Shown here: positions 30,801 to 39,945 of the stretch, piece by piece
Layout of the letters: each line of letters begins with the position of its first letter
Position numbering within the stretch: position 1 is the first letter of the stretch
Assembly (NCBI RefSeq): GCF_000372725.1
Contig: NW_005201213.1
Span: 203,304 to 245,989 of the forward strand
Origin: Emiliania huxleyi CCMP1516
Lineage: Eukaryota; Haptophyta; Isochrysidales; Noelaerhabdaceae
DNA length: 42,686 nucleotides
Direction: 5' to 3'
Notes under the pieces: model-generated
What the model saw: only the letters and a program-made list of their open reading frames with translations
Database searches by the model: none
Told to the model about the DNA's origin: nothing
Translations under genes and position numbers: made by a program

Positions 30801-32370
30801 CACCACCTGTGGCAACCAATCGATGTCAAAGGGTGTTGAGGCGGTACATCGCTTGGGGATCTCTCCAAACGTACCCGGCAAGTGTGAATCGTCCGGTGCG
30901 CAGCCTTGCACCCAGTGCACGCCAGCTCGAGCGGCGCCACCTCTTGCGCCGTGTGCTGGTTAACCCGCAGCGGCGGTGGTGCTGCTGCCGGCGGTGGCCT
31001 CCCGCGCAATCCCTGTTGTCGTTCTTGGCGCAATCCTGGTGTCACCGCTGCAGCCGGCCGAGCCAGCGGGTCGGGTGCCTCCCCATGAATGGAGCAGTGG
31101 CGCCGCCCGACTCGGCGGCACACAAGGCAGTGGCGTCGCCCGCCCGGCCCTACCCCAGGGCCGCCTCCGTCGCCGCCTCCGTCGCCGCCGTCGCCGCCAG
31201 CGCCACACTCCACGCCATCCCACCCCTTCTCCTCCTCCTCCCCCTCGCCGCCGCCCAGACCGACGGACTCCTCCAGCCTCGCCTCCAGCTCCGCAACCGT
31301 GCCGCTCACGCGCAAGCCCGCCGCCCGGCAAGCCTCCCGCAGCGCCGGGTGGGTGGGGCCGCCCCGGCCGCGGAGCAGGTCGGCGATCGCGGTCGCGTCT
31401 TCGGCGAAGCCGTAGTAGGAGAGGCCCATCGCCTGCGGGAAGTTCCGAGGAGGTTCAAGGGAAGGGTACCTCGGCCGAAGCCGTAGCAGGAAGCGGCCCA
31501 ACGAGCCTTGCACATCGCCTTGAGGGGTCGCGTCCCGAGGGGCTCGAGCCAAGAGAGGCCCTCCTCGGCCTCCTTCATCTCCTCCTCCTCCTCCCCCTCC
31601 TCCTCGCCCTCGCCCTCACCCTCGCCCTCCTCCTCGCCCTCCTCCGCTCCTCCCTGCCCGACCGCCCGCGCGTACGCCGCCGCCGCCTCCACCGCCGTGT
31701 CGAAGCAGCCGAGGCCGACCACCCTTCCGCCCACCCTGCGCTGCGCCCGGAAGCGGCCGTCCGCACGTGCGTACACTCCCCTGTAGCCGGCGTTGCTGTT
31801 GCTCGAGAGGTGCAGACCCAGCCCCTCTGCCTCCTCGACCACCGACGCCGGCTCTGCCCCCTCCTCCCCCTCCTCCTCCTCCTCTGCCTCCCCCTCCTCC
31901 TCGCCCTCCTCCGCTCCTCCCTGCCCGACCGCCCGCGCGTACGCCACCGCCGCCTCCACCGCCGTGCCGAAGCTGCCCAAGTACAGACACGTTCCGTCCA
32001 GCATGTGCCGCGCGTTGAAGCGGCCCCTCTGCATCCGCACGCCTCTGTATCCGGTGCTGTTGCTGTTGGAGAGGTGCAAACGCAGCCCCTCTGCCTCCTC
32101 GACCACCGGCGCCGGCTCTGCCCCCTCCTCCCCCTCCTCCTCCTCCTCTGCCTCCTCCCCCTCTTCCGCAGCTGCATCCTCCGGCGCCTCCGCGACCGCC
32201 CGCGCGTACGCCGCCGCCGCCTCCACCGCCGTGCCGAAGCTGCCGAGGCTGCAGTACCTCCCGTCCACCACGTGCCGCGCCACGAAGCGGCCAGAGTGAT
32301 GCTCACACACGCCTCTGTAGCCGGTTTTGTTGCTACTGGAGAGGTGCAGCCGCAGCCCCTCTGCCTCTGC
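30000..32370. repeat. Segmental duplication of an AP2 domain pair between the two chromatin genes
   Basis: About 540 bases at roughly 30000-30545 and 31830-32370 are near-identical at nucleotide level. They encode the same two AP2 domains (CEHHSGRFVARHVVDGRYCS and GRFNARHMLDGTCL) and the Glu-rich spacers. Small differences include RMRRGRF against RMQRGRF and spacer indels. Confidence 0.88.
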
Positions 32371-33561
32371 CGGCCGCTTTGTGCCCTTGCCGCGCGTCGC
32401 GGTCTTGCCCGCCGCCGGCTCCGCCGCGCCCGCAGACTGCTTGTCGAGCAAACGTCGGGCGAGCTCCGCCTTGGTGCCCTGCTTGACGAGGCCCTCCGCC
32501 TCGCACAGCGCCTTGAGCTGCGACACGCTCAGACCGCCGCTCTCGCGCAGCCGCCTCGCCAGCGCCTCCGAGTTGCCGCACGCCGGCAGCCCTCTCGCCT
32601 CGCAGAGCGGCTTGAGCCGGCGGGGCGGCAGCCGATCCAGCCAGTTTAGCGTCAGCGCCTCCGCCTCGGCCTCCGCGTCGTGCTTGCGCCACGCGTCAGC
32701 CAGCGAGGCGGAGCGCAGCCCCGCTGGGCTGTGGTAGATGGAGTACGTGCGCTCCGAGGAGGTTGTGCGCTGCTCGACGCTCCAGCCCGGCGGCAGGGTT
32801 GCTGCTGCGGGCGCGGACCCCGGCGGTGGTGGCTCTGGCAGCCCCTTGGTCGGCGGCGGCGGCTGCGGCTGCGGCTGCGGCGGCTGCGGCGGCGGCGTCG
32901 GCGGCGTCGGCGGTGGCACGGCCGGCCGCGCCAGTTTGCGCGCTTTTGGGCTCCTGCCCTCTGCCTGCTCCGCGGCCTCGGGCGGCGGCGCCTGCTCGGG
33001 CGGCGCCGCCTGCTCGGGCCGGATGAGCTCGGCCGCGACGCCCTCCTCCTCGTCGCCATCCTCGTAGACCAAATCGTACGTGCCGTCTGCGTTGACTGCG
33101 GCGATCCGTGCGGGGAACCACGCCTTTTTCCTTCCATACCCGGGCCGCGGTGCCGACGAGACGCGGTCTCCTCGCGCATACGTGGCGGTAGAGGTGGAGG
33201 CGGCGGCGGCTGCCAGGGACGTACTCGTCGCGGCTGCGCGGCGGAGTTGGTAGGTGGGGTGCTCGTCTCGGTCTGTCGTCGCCTCCGCCTCCGCTGTCGC
33301 CGCCGCCTCCGCCTCGTCGACCGCCCTCGCGTACGCCACCGCCGCCTTCACCGCCGAGCCAAAGAAGCCGAGGTGCCGGTCCGGCCTCTGAGAGAGAGAC
33401 CCCCTTGGCCTCCGTCGCTGAGCATAGAAGCGGCCGCTCAGAAAGTAGACGCCCTTGTAGCCGGTGCTGTTGCTGCTCGAGAGGTGCAGGCGCAAGCCCT
33501 CTGCCACCGCCACCGCTGGCGGCGCGGAAGCCTCAAGCTCAGACTGCAGGGGCGCCGCCAT
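30800..33561 (-). CDS. Chromatin-type regulator: AP2, Tudor-like, MBD-like, SAP and three further AP2 domains
   Basis: Exon 1 is 33561-31507 and exon 2 is 31432-30800, joined by a GC-AG intron in phase 0 that completes the peptide LKAMCKAMGLSYYGFAEDA; about 896 residues. ATG 33561 (MAAPLQSELEA) has a good context. Order: AP2 (33500-33320); Tudor/Agenet-like (33185-33010, YARGDRVSS...WFPARIAAVNADGTYDLVYE...); Pro-rich linker; MBD/TAM-like (LPPGWSVEQRTTSSERTYSI YHSPAG); two SAP motifs (LPPRRLKPLCEARGLPACGN; LSVSQLKALCEAEGLVKQGT); AP2 domains at 32375-32195, 32095-31930 and 31835-31665; an acidic spacer; and SAP-like helices (HPALREACRAAGLRVSGTVA). The tail is Gly-rich with Cys/His pairs (HCLVCRRVGRRHC). 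A chromatin or DNA-scaffold regulator is inferred. The stop overlaps the start of the downstream AP2-PHD frame. Confidence 0.72.
31433..31506 (-). other. GC-AG intron in the AP2-SAP gene
   Basis: 74 bases: TGCAAG|GCTCGT as donor and TTCCCGCAG|GCGATG as acceptor, phase 0. Without removal the frame runs into Arg/Pro-rich nonsense; with removal a SAP-like helix pair is continuous. Confidence 0.75.
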
Positions 33562-33719
33562 CCCGCACCCCCTGGCGCACTTTGTTTTCTTTTTTGTAGG
33601 TACAATTCAGCAATATATCAATATACCCCCACAGGAACAAATCTAACCCTATAAGTCCCACCGCCACCAGTTTCCGACCGTCCCACCGATTCGGTCGTTT
33701 GCACCACCAGCTCCGCCCA
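33562..33719. promoter_or_regulatory. Bidirectional promoter region with TATA-like motif
   Basis: 158 bases separate the divergent start codons at 33561 (-) and 33720 (+). It is the most AT-rich short stretch nearby (caatatatcaatatac at 33611-33626). The word accctATAAGTCC at 33645-33657 lies about 65 bases before the plus-strand ATG and recurs as accctTATAAGTC upstream of the gene at 36658. Confidence 0.4.
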
Positions 33720-35121
33720 ATGGCCAAGCGACGGCTGAACCCGGACGAGATTCGAGCAGCCGTGGAGGCGGGACCGCCCCCCCACTCAGTCAACTACGAG
33801 ACCGACAAAAAATGGCATGCCGAGCAGAATCGCTGGCTCGCCAAATGGACCGAACGCCGGCTCCCCCCCGACAGCGGCGACAGCGGGAGCAGCCGGCGGG
33901 ACCAGTGGCGCGATCGAAAGCAGCAGCATGCACGGCTGCTGCGGGCGGCGGAGAAGGAGCCATCTGCCTCCCTGAAGCGCCAGCGCAAGGCCGCAGCGAC
34001 ACCTGCCGTGACACATAGCGGCCGTGTGCACGCTGGCCCGCCACGGCTCAAGAGGCCAAAGCCGCCGCCGGAAGGTGGCGACCAGCAGGCGTACGAGCTC
34101 GCCATGGGCATGTATGGTATTGCTCGCGACACCAGGCGCAAGATGTCGAGGCGGACCAAGAGCGAAGACGCCGAGCGCAAGAGGGATGCGCGAGCGATCA
34201 CGGCGATGATGGCAAGTGCGAGCATTGGTTCGGCGACTACACAGAGCGCCGCTGCTGGAGCTGCCGGCGCCACCTCCAGCCAGATGGTTCCTGAAGCAGG
34301 CATGCCGGGGGTGGCTTTGCCTCCCATCCCTCCCCGCCCCACCCACCATCACCACACAAGGCTTCCCCGTGGTAGGGCCGCAGGCAGTCATGGCCGCCAA
34401 GGAGCGAATGGAGAGGGAGCGCGAGCGGTCGCAGCGGCGGCGTGACGTGGCCAAGCTCACGGTGACAAGCTATTATGAGGAACGCATGCGGATTCGGCGG
34501 CTCGATGAGCAGGTGGCGCTGCTCAAGGCCGCTGATGAGGCGCTGCGAGATTCTGACTATTGGCGGACCACTGGCTTCTTTAGCAGCGTGCGAGGGGATA
34601 ACTACTATGACCATTGGCTGTGCCTCGCAATCAAGGAGTGGGCCGCTTCGCATGAGCCAGATGGCTCCCAGCAGTGGGAAAGCGCACTGATGGCGGTGGC
34701 GGTCGAGTCCGCTACACGACGCGGCTGTGGGACTGGAGCATCAGCCACCGGGTTTCGGCGCATCGGTGCACTGGCCACGCTGCGGTGGCTGCTGCCCAGC
34801 CTGAGCTTCAAGCCCATACCCGGCTCACTTGACCCTGACCCTGTCTTGGGCGTGCAGCAACGCGCTGCAGCAGGCTACTGCGTGTGCGGATGCGTCCTGG
34901 AGCCTTTTGAGCCGCTCTCTCAGGAGGATCTCGCGCTTGGCGGCCCACCCACGGACGAGTGCAACACACCCGCCAGCGGACTGGTGCCCTTTTGCAGAGT
35001 GCACGGCCGGCGTAAACGTTACAGGCTGCCGGATAGATTGATCCAGAAGATGCAAGAGTACAATGTGGCACGGCAAAGACGGCAAGACCTGAGCATGTTT
35101 GGTGTGTTGCCGCAATTTTAA
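33720..35121 (+). CDS. Unknown basic protein with C-terminal Cys/His cluster
   Basis: ATG 33720 (MAKRRLNPDEIRAAVEAGPP) follows a TATA-like word. Exon 1 is 33720-34299, a GC-AG intron (GCAG|GCATGC...CACAAG|GC) spans 34300-34360, and exon 2 is 34361-35121, ending in TAA; about 446 residues. The N-terminal half is highly charged, with Lys/Arg-rich helices (KMSRRTKSEDAERKRDARAI). The middle contains MAAKERMERERERSQRRRDV, likely coiled coil. The C-terminal half is globular (DSDYWRTTGFFSSVRGDNYY) with a Cys/His group (YCVCGCVLEPF ... CNTPASGLVPFCRVHGRRK) that could bind metal. No family is recognised. It lies 114 bases upstream of another unknown gene on the same strand, and both differ in composition from the Pro/Ala-rich neighbours, so a joint origin such as a mobile element is possible. 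Confidence 0.6.
34300..34360 (+). other. Probable GC-AG intron in the unknown basic-protein gene
   Basis: 61 bases, phase 1: GAAGCAG|GCATGC to CACACAAG|GCTTCC, giving EAGFPVVGPQAVMAAKE. The GT at 34311 would leave the frames out of phase. Confidence 0.55.
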
Positions 35122-35235
35122 CGAGGGCCTTTTCTTTGTGCAAAATTCAAGTAGAAACAATTCTTTTTACGAGGACGGGCGGATCGCTCCGTCGTCGGAT
35201 CTGGATTGCGATTGCCCCTCGCTTGGCGGTGCAAA

Positions 35236-36471
35236 ATGAAGGAGGGCGATGGCGCGGGCCGTAGCCAGGGCGAGGACGCGGCAGGAGAGGCAACCTGGCC
35301 TCCAAGCGGTGGCAGATCAGCGGGTCAGATCGCAAGAGAGGCGCACGCTTCTGCGGCCGAGGCTGCAGGGAGGCAGCAGATCGGAGAATCCTCGGAGCCG
35401 CAGGCGCAGCAGATTGCAGACCCTGAGCCTGGACTCGCCGAGCTTGATGCCTTGATGAACTCGATGACGAGGCAAGAAGAGATGGCGTTTCAGGCATGGC
35501 GCGAGCAGCGCGGTCCTGCGATGTACGGCAGCATGCACGTCCCCACGGAGGTTGGCTTGGTGGCTGCCTGGCGCGCAGAGCAGCGGCTGCCGTCCCCTGC
35601 GCCATCACTTCCGCAGCAGCAAGCTGACACTGCCTCCCAGCAACAAGCCGCACAAGTCGTTCTCGAAAGCTTGGACATCCTGGTGCGCGGCGACTTTCTT
35701 TCGTGGCTCCAAGATTACCGCAATGTGGGTGACCCACTCGACGAGCCTCACTTGGAAGATCTGCTTTGCATTTGGCGCAACTCCGATGAGTATGAAGACA
35801 CAAAGAACACCCGCATCGCCGAGACATGCCATTGCCCGCGCGACCGCGAAAAAATGCGCTCACTGCCTTATGCAGAGCTCAAGCGACGTGTCGAGGATGG
35901 CATGCTGGGTCAGCCAGGTGAGAGCCAAGCTGTCTACGATGCCCGAGTGCGCGCCGATCGACTGGCGCGCGGTGTAGAGCTCGGCGAGTACTTCACCAAC
36001 CCCTCCGCCTTTAGCGGCACGCACCTTCCCTACTGCACGTGCACATACGACGGTGAAGTGGCCACGCCCGCAATTCCGGGACTGACGTGTGACGCAGATG
36101 GCAGCATCTCAGCTGCAGACCTACTGGGTGATCTGATAAACTATGGATCTCGCGCGGGAGAGTGGCAGCCAAGCGGTGGCGACCACGTGCCTGAGGACTG
36201 GGTTGGAGATGGCACGTTGGATAGCAATCGCGATGGAGATTATCTTGGCATGCCATACCTCACCAGCTTCTGCACGGCGTGCAAACGAATCCGTTCTGAT
36301 GAGCCTTTCCTTTCGCATGTGGCCAGAGACCCTGACCTGCGAGTTTGCATGTGCATGAAAGTCTCAACCACAGTGAGCGTGAGGCTGTGCGTGGCTGTCG
36401 GAGACTCCGTGCGGCTGCGCGATGCGCTTTGCCAGCACTGTCGAAAGTCGGATCCGGTGGAGGATCAGTGA
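35236..36471 (+). CDS. Unknown protein with Cys-pair motifs
   Basis: A single frame from ATG 35236 (MKEGDGAGRSQGEDAAGEAT) to TGA 36469-36471, 411 residues. The N-terminal quarter is polar and low-complexity. The middle is predicted globular (LESLDILVRGDFLSWLQDYR; DPLDEPHLEDLLCIWRNSDE). The C-terminal half has several close Cys pairs: CHC, CTC, FCTACKRI, RVCMCMK and CQHCRKS, suggesting one or two zinc-binding sites. No signal peptide or membrane segment is seen. The close spacing after the preceding unknown gene suggests either co-transfer or chance. A structural or replication protein of an integrated element cannot be excluded or shown from the sequence. Confidence 0.6.
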   Translation: MKEGDGAGRSQGEDAAGEATWPPSGGRSAGQIAREAHASAAEAAGRQQIGESSEPQAQQIADPEPGLAELDALMNSMTRQEEMAFQAWREQRGPAMYGSMHVPTEVGLVAAWRAEQRLPSPAPSLPQQQADTASQQQAAQVVLESLDILVRGDFLSWLQDYRNVGDPLDEPHLEDLLCIWRNSDEYEDTKNTRIAETCHCPRDREKMRSLPYAELKRRVEDGMLGQPGESQAVYDARVRADRLARGVELGEYFTNPSAFSGTHLPYCTCTYDGEVATPAIPGLTCDADGSISAADLLGDLINYGSRAGEWQPSGGDHVPEDWVGDGTLDSNRDGDYLGMPYLTSFCTACKRIRSDEPFLSHVARDPDLRVCMCMKVSTTVSVRLCVAVGDSVRLRDALCQHCRKSDPVEDQ

Positions 36472-36540
36472 GTTACCCGCTTACGTGAAGAAACACAACG
36501 GCCAGAGAAAAGGCAACACGCCGCAGGTCCACACTAGTCT

Positions 36541-36657
36541 ACCCTTATAAGTCTCTCGTGTCGGCGCCGACGCTCTTTTAACGTAGAACGTCCCAGCCGA
36601 AATCCGCCCGCCACGATCGATCAGTCCACAATCGTCGGCCCCCAGCGACCCGCAGCG
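36541..36657 (+). promoter_or_regulatory. Putative core promoter of the EF-hand-like gene
   Basis: accctTATAAGTCTC at 36541-36555 lies about 110 bases before ATG 36658 and resembles the word in the divergent promoter at 33645. The region 36590-36640 is rich in CGATCGATC-type words. Confidence 0.35.
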
Positions 36658-37486
36658 ATGGATGCCGCCGCCCCCCCGCCCCCTGCGGCTGACGCGCCGA
36701 TGCACGACCGGCCTCCGTCGGATGGCTCTCCGGCCTCTCCGGCCGCTGACGCGGCCGCCCATGCTGCTGCCGATCCGGTCCCTCTCACGCTCAGCGATAC
36801 GGCTTTATCCGCACAAGCTACGACAACTTTGAGGTCGCCGGCTTTGGCCAGGTGCAGCCACCACCTGCTTGCCTCCATGTTCACGCTTCGCGCCCCTCCC
36901 CCCCTCTGACACCGCCGTATGACCTTAGGTGAGGGGCACGACTACCCGCCTGGAAGGCGCTCTCATCAGCAAGTCACCCAGGCACCAACTCCTGGGCGTT
37001 TACGCTTGACTACGAAACCATGCAGTGGATGCAGCTCGATCAAAACGGCGACGCCAACAGCTGGTCCCTGGGCGAGTTCCTCGCCCAGGATGAGGTGCGA
37101 GTCATGATGCTCGACCCAGCGTGCACCAAGTCGCTCACATTCCGTGAGTTCGTCAACGGGCCGATCATCTCTCCAAGTCGACTGCGATCTCGGACTCCGA
37201 CAACTGGACCGGTGCACCAGCCGCGGAGGACGATGGCTCCCTCGACGACATCCCTTCATCGACGGACGCCTTCACCGCCGCCGGCCCTGGGCCATCCAGC
37301 GCGGCCTCCGACGGCCTGCACGTGATCGAGCGGGTACAGAAACGGTGGCTGCCCAGCTCACACCCTAATCGATCTGCCTTAGGCACGGAGCCAACGGAGC
37401 CATCGCGCATGCCCGCATCGCGTGCGGCTCCGAGGTCTCCCGCCGAGACCGGCTCGGCGCGGCGCGTGGCCGCACGCCGCCGTTGA
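36658..37486 (+). CDS. Small EF-hand-like gene, exon structure tentative
   Basis: ATG 36658 opens MDAAAPPPPAADAPMHDRPP. Coding sense then seems to continue after an acceptor-like CTCTCACGCTCAG at 36795 with RYGFIRTSYDNFEVAGFGQ, followed by a GTGCAG donor at about 36852. A further exon from about 37023 reads WMQLDQNGDANSWSLGEFL and MMLDPACTKSLTFREFVNG, two EF-hand-like loops; the second fits the 12-residue pattern with Leu-8 and Glu-12, while the first has one extra residue. A 105-codon frame in another phase (37172-37486, SKSTAISDSDNWTGAPAAED to AARRR, TGA) is protein-like and probably the last exon or a frameshifted tail. Calcium binding is inferred only from the loops. Confidence 0.4.
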
Positions 37487-38030
37487 AAAGGCGAGATAGG
37501 ACCGAGGGGAGAGCGCCGGCCACATCGAGCGAGCGCTGACGTGTAAGGTGTCTGTGCTGCTCCGGTGTGTGTGGGATTCTGCCTCCCCCCCATCTGTGCG
37601 GCGAGTTGTTTGCGGCGCGATGCCCGATCGTGCGCGATAGCCTCCCTTGCGTGGTGTGTCGGTGTGTCGGGGTCGTCCGGAGCGTGTGGCGGCGCCGTTG
37701 CATGCAGCGCTGCTCCACGTGCCACGACTGCTTTGACTGACGTGACTGACTGTGATGAGACATGAGAGCTGATGGATGATCTCCGACAACCCAAAACCAA
37801 AATGAAAATGCGGAGTGGCCCACTTTGGCGTGCAGATCCTGCGTCTCTCACTGCCCGAACAACAGAGACGGGTACCGCCGCAGGTCCCACACTACCAAAA
37901 GAATAAAGATGTGACGCCGGAAGGAATGGCGCTGGGATGTGAGTTTGCCGGTCGGTGGATCTGACCTACTGATGCATACCATGCGGGAGGGCCCGAACCG
38001 GTACGGCTCTCCCATGGGGTCTGGGACGCG
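37487..38030. other. intergenic, nothing recognised
   Basis: No convincing frame on either strand; a short TGACTGACGTGACTGACTG-like repeat lies near 37732-37752. Confidence 0.4.
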
Positions 38031-38035
38031 TATTT

Positions 38036-38179
38036 GTTGTAGAGATTTCACGTTGTAGAGCGCCTCTACATCGCTCTACAACGGAGGCGCATCGTCACGC
38101 GCCGGATGTAGAGCTCTACAGCTCTACAGCGCTCCAGAGCGCTCTATACATCTCTACAGCTCTACAGCGCTCTACACTC
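38036..38179. repeat. CTCTACA / TGTAGAG array with overlapping hairpins
   Basis: The heptamer CTCTACA and its complement TGTAGAG recur about a dozen times in both orientations. Examples are gttgtagagcg ... cgctctacaac (11-bp stem) and the perfect palindrome tgtagagctctaca. The array ends exactly where the left terminal repeat of the next element starts, and a few units (ctctaca) also follow its right end. Confidence 0.85.
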
Positions 38180-38938
38180 TACGGGTTGTTGCACGAGTAT
38201 ATGGGCCAAAAGCGTCGAAAATGTCCCAAAAAAGCGTGTGAGAGTTTGTGGCAGCTCCGCAGCCTGCGCGCGCTGCCGGGACGCACCGCTCGCGCGTTCG
38301 GCACACTCGGTGGACCCCACCGAGTGTGCCGAACCAACTGGAGTAAGTAGGCTCGATGCCGCGCTTGCTGTGGAGCTGCCACAAACTCGCCGGCGAGCGT
38401 GCCACCGACGGCGTCCCGTCGGAGGTGATGGAGTGTGAGACCTGAGGCTACGGAGGTGACGCCTGAGGTACCGGCCCGTGCACGGCGACTCAGCCGGCGA
38501 CCGCCACGGGCTCAGACGAGACCTGTCGACGCGCTCCGGCTCAGCTTCACCCTGGTCCTCGGGCGTCTGTCGACGTCAGGACCACCCATACAGCTCGAGG
38601 GTTTGAGGTCGCAAGAGCCAAGATGGTGGCGTTTGGACATCCCAACCATCCCACAAGACAGCCTGTAGGTGATGGCGGGACGGCGCAGTGTTTGTGGCAC
38701 TCGGCAGTAGGCACCTGCGGCACGGCCCCGCTGTCGGCTCTCGCGGGCTGCGGAACCGGCCCCAGAAGGGGACGGTCCGGGCGAGTGTGGCAGCTCCTGC
38801 GCTAGTATGGGCACCATCTATCACAACACTACTGACCCTGGCCATTAGAGCTGCCAGGGATAGCGTCAGGAGCCGGTAGGAGTCAAAACCCCTCATATTT
38901 GAGACATCGTGGCCCATATACTCGTGCAACAACCCCTA
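38180..38938. mobile_element. Non-autonomous DNA transposon (MITE-like) with 25-bp TIRs
   Basis: The terminal inverted repeats 38183-38207 (gggttgttgcacgagtatat...) and 38911-38935 are perfect over 25 bases. A TA flanks each side (ctcTA|C..., ...CCC|TActcc), compatible with a Tc1/mariner-like target site. The 755-base interior encodes no transposase. Its left third has nested foldbacks: 16-bp arms agtttgtggcagctcc at about 38246 and 38371 enclose 18-bp arms gttcggcacactcggtgg at about 38298-38335 with almost no loop. Confidence 0.75.
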
Positions 38939-39157
38939 CTCCTCTACACACCCTCCCTCAGCAACGAACAAAAGAGGACACAGGGGCCTGCGTCTCCATG
39001 ACCATGTTGATTGTTGTAGCTTCTCTCACACAGTACATACGAAAACAATCGCGGCTCGGAGCTCGGCGGCATATGTCAGCGCGTTTTTGCTCGGAAATTT
39101 TACAACAGAGCTCCCTCCGAGCTCCATGCGGCAAAAAGAATTCGGGCACCCCGCGTC

Positions 39158-39700
39158 ATGAGCGGCGCCGGCGGCCCAGCCCTGCTGCCCGACCTGGCAC
39201 GGGGCGATCTGGGCTCGCTGCTCGCCCTCCTCTCCGGGCGACAGACACGCGGCAGGCTCGACGCGCGGCACCCGACCGAGAAGCAAGACACGCTGCTCAC
39301 CTGGGCCGCTCGTCACGGGCAAGCGCCGAGGCGGTGCGGCTGCTGCTCGAGGGCGGCGCGAGCGTTGGGGCGGCTGACGGGGACGCCTCCGCTCTCTTCC
39401 TCGCGTGCGAGAGGGGCCACCTCGAGTGCGTCCGGCTGTTCCTCGAGGCCAATGCGGCGGTCGGCCAAGCCCAGGCAGAACGGCGCCACGCCGCTGCTCA
39501 TTGCAAGCCAGGAGGGTGAGCTCAGCTGCGCCCGGCTGCTGCTCGAGGCGGGCGCGGTGGTCAAGCAGGCCGATGAGGACGGCGCTACGCCGCTGTTCAT
39601 GGCGTGCCAGGAGGGCCACCTCGAGTGCGTCCAGCTGCTTCTCAAGGCTGGCGCGGCGGTCAAACCTGCCGCTCCGCGCGGCGCGCTGAGGGCAGCCGAG
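39158..39700 (+). pseudogene. Ankyrin-repeat gene with two frame changes
   Basis: ATG 39158 opens MSGAGGPALLPDLARGDLGS. Ankyrin repeats follow: the first (AEAVRLLLEGGASVGAADGD, ALFLACERGHLECVRLFLEA) in a different frame after a shift near 39320, the next two (NGATPLLIASQEGELSCARL; GATPLFMACQEGHLECVQLL) back in the first frame after a shift near 39475. The last repeat ends KAGAAVKPA at about 39665, where it meets the Dus1-like remnant on the opposite strand. Ankyrin repeats mediate protein binding. The shifts are too close for ordinary introns, so a pseudogene or base-calling error is likely. Confidence 0.6.
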
Positions 39701-39945
39701 GTTGAGGTCGACCGCCACCACGCCGCGGCAGCGCTCGGCCTGCCTCGCAGCGTCGAGCAGCGTCTGCGGGTCGTTGCCCGAAGAGTGGGCGACCAGCGGG
39801 CAGTCGTCGGCTGGCGCTCCAGCAGGGGACGGCAAACTCCTCGGACCGGATCATCGGCGTGTAGCATAGCTGCGCGCTGTGCCGCCGAGCGAGGAGCCGG
39901 AAAGCCAGCTCGCTGCCGACATCGGGGCGAGGATAAGCCGATGCG
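39662..39945 (-). pseudogene. DUS1: Truncated Dus1-type tRNA-dihydrouridine synthase remnant
   Basis: On the minus strand three conserved Dus1 segments appear in the right order but in different frames: LILAPM (near 39925), SELAFRLLARRHSAQLCYTP (near 39910-39850), and NDPQTLLDAARQAERC plus VAVDLNLGCPQRAARSG (39780-39670). The last is the hallmark DLNLGCPQ motif of the FMN-binding barrel. Everything after about residue 100, including the catalytic Cys region and the tRNA-binding domain, is absent; the sequence runs directly into the ankyrin gene in antisense. Dus enzymes reduce uridine in tRNA. At least two frameshifts and the truncation make this a relic. Confidence 0.7.

Noticed and set aside
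30798..30803. TGATG overlap as bacterial-style translational coupling
   Set aside because: The genes have introns and eukaryotic domains; the overlap more likely signals a wrong exon model.
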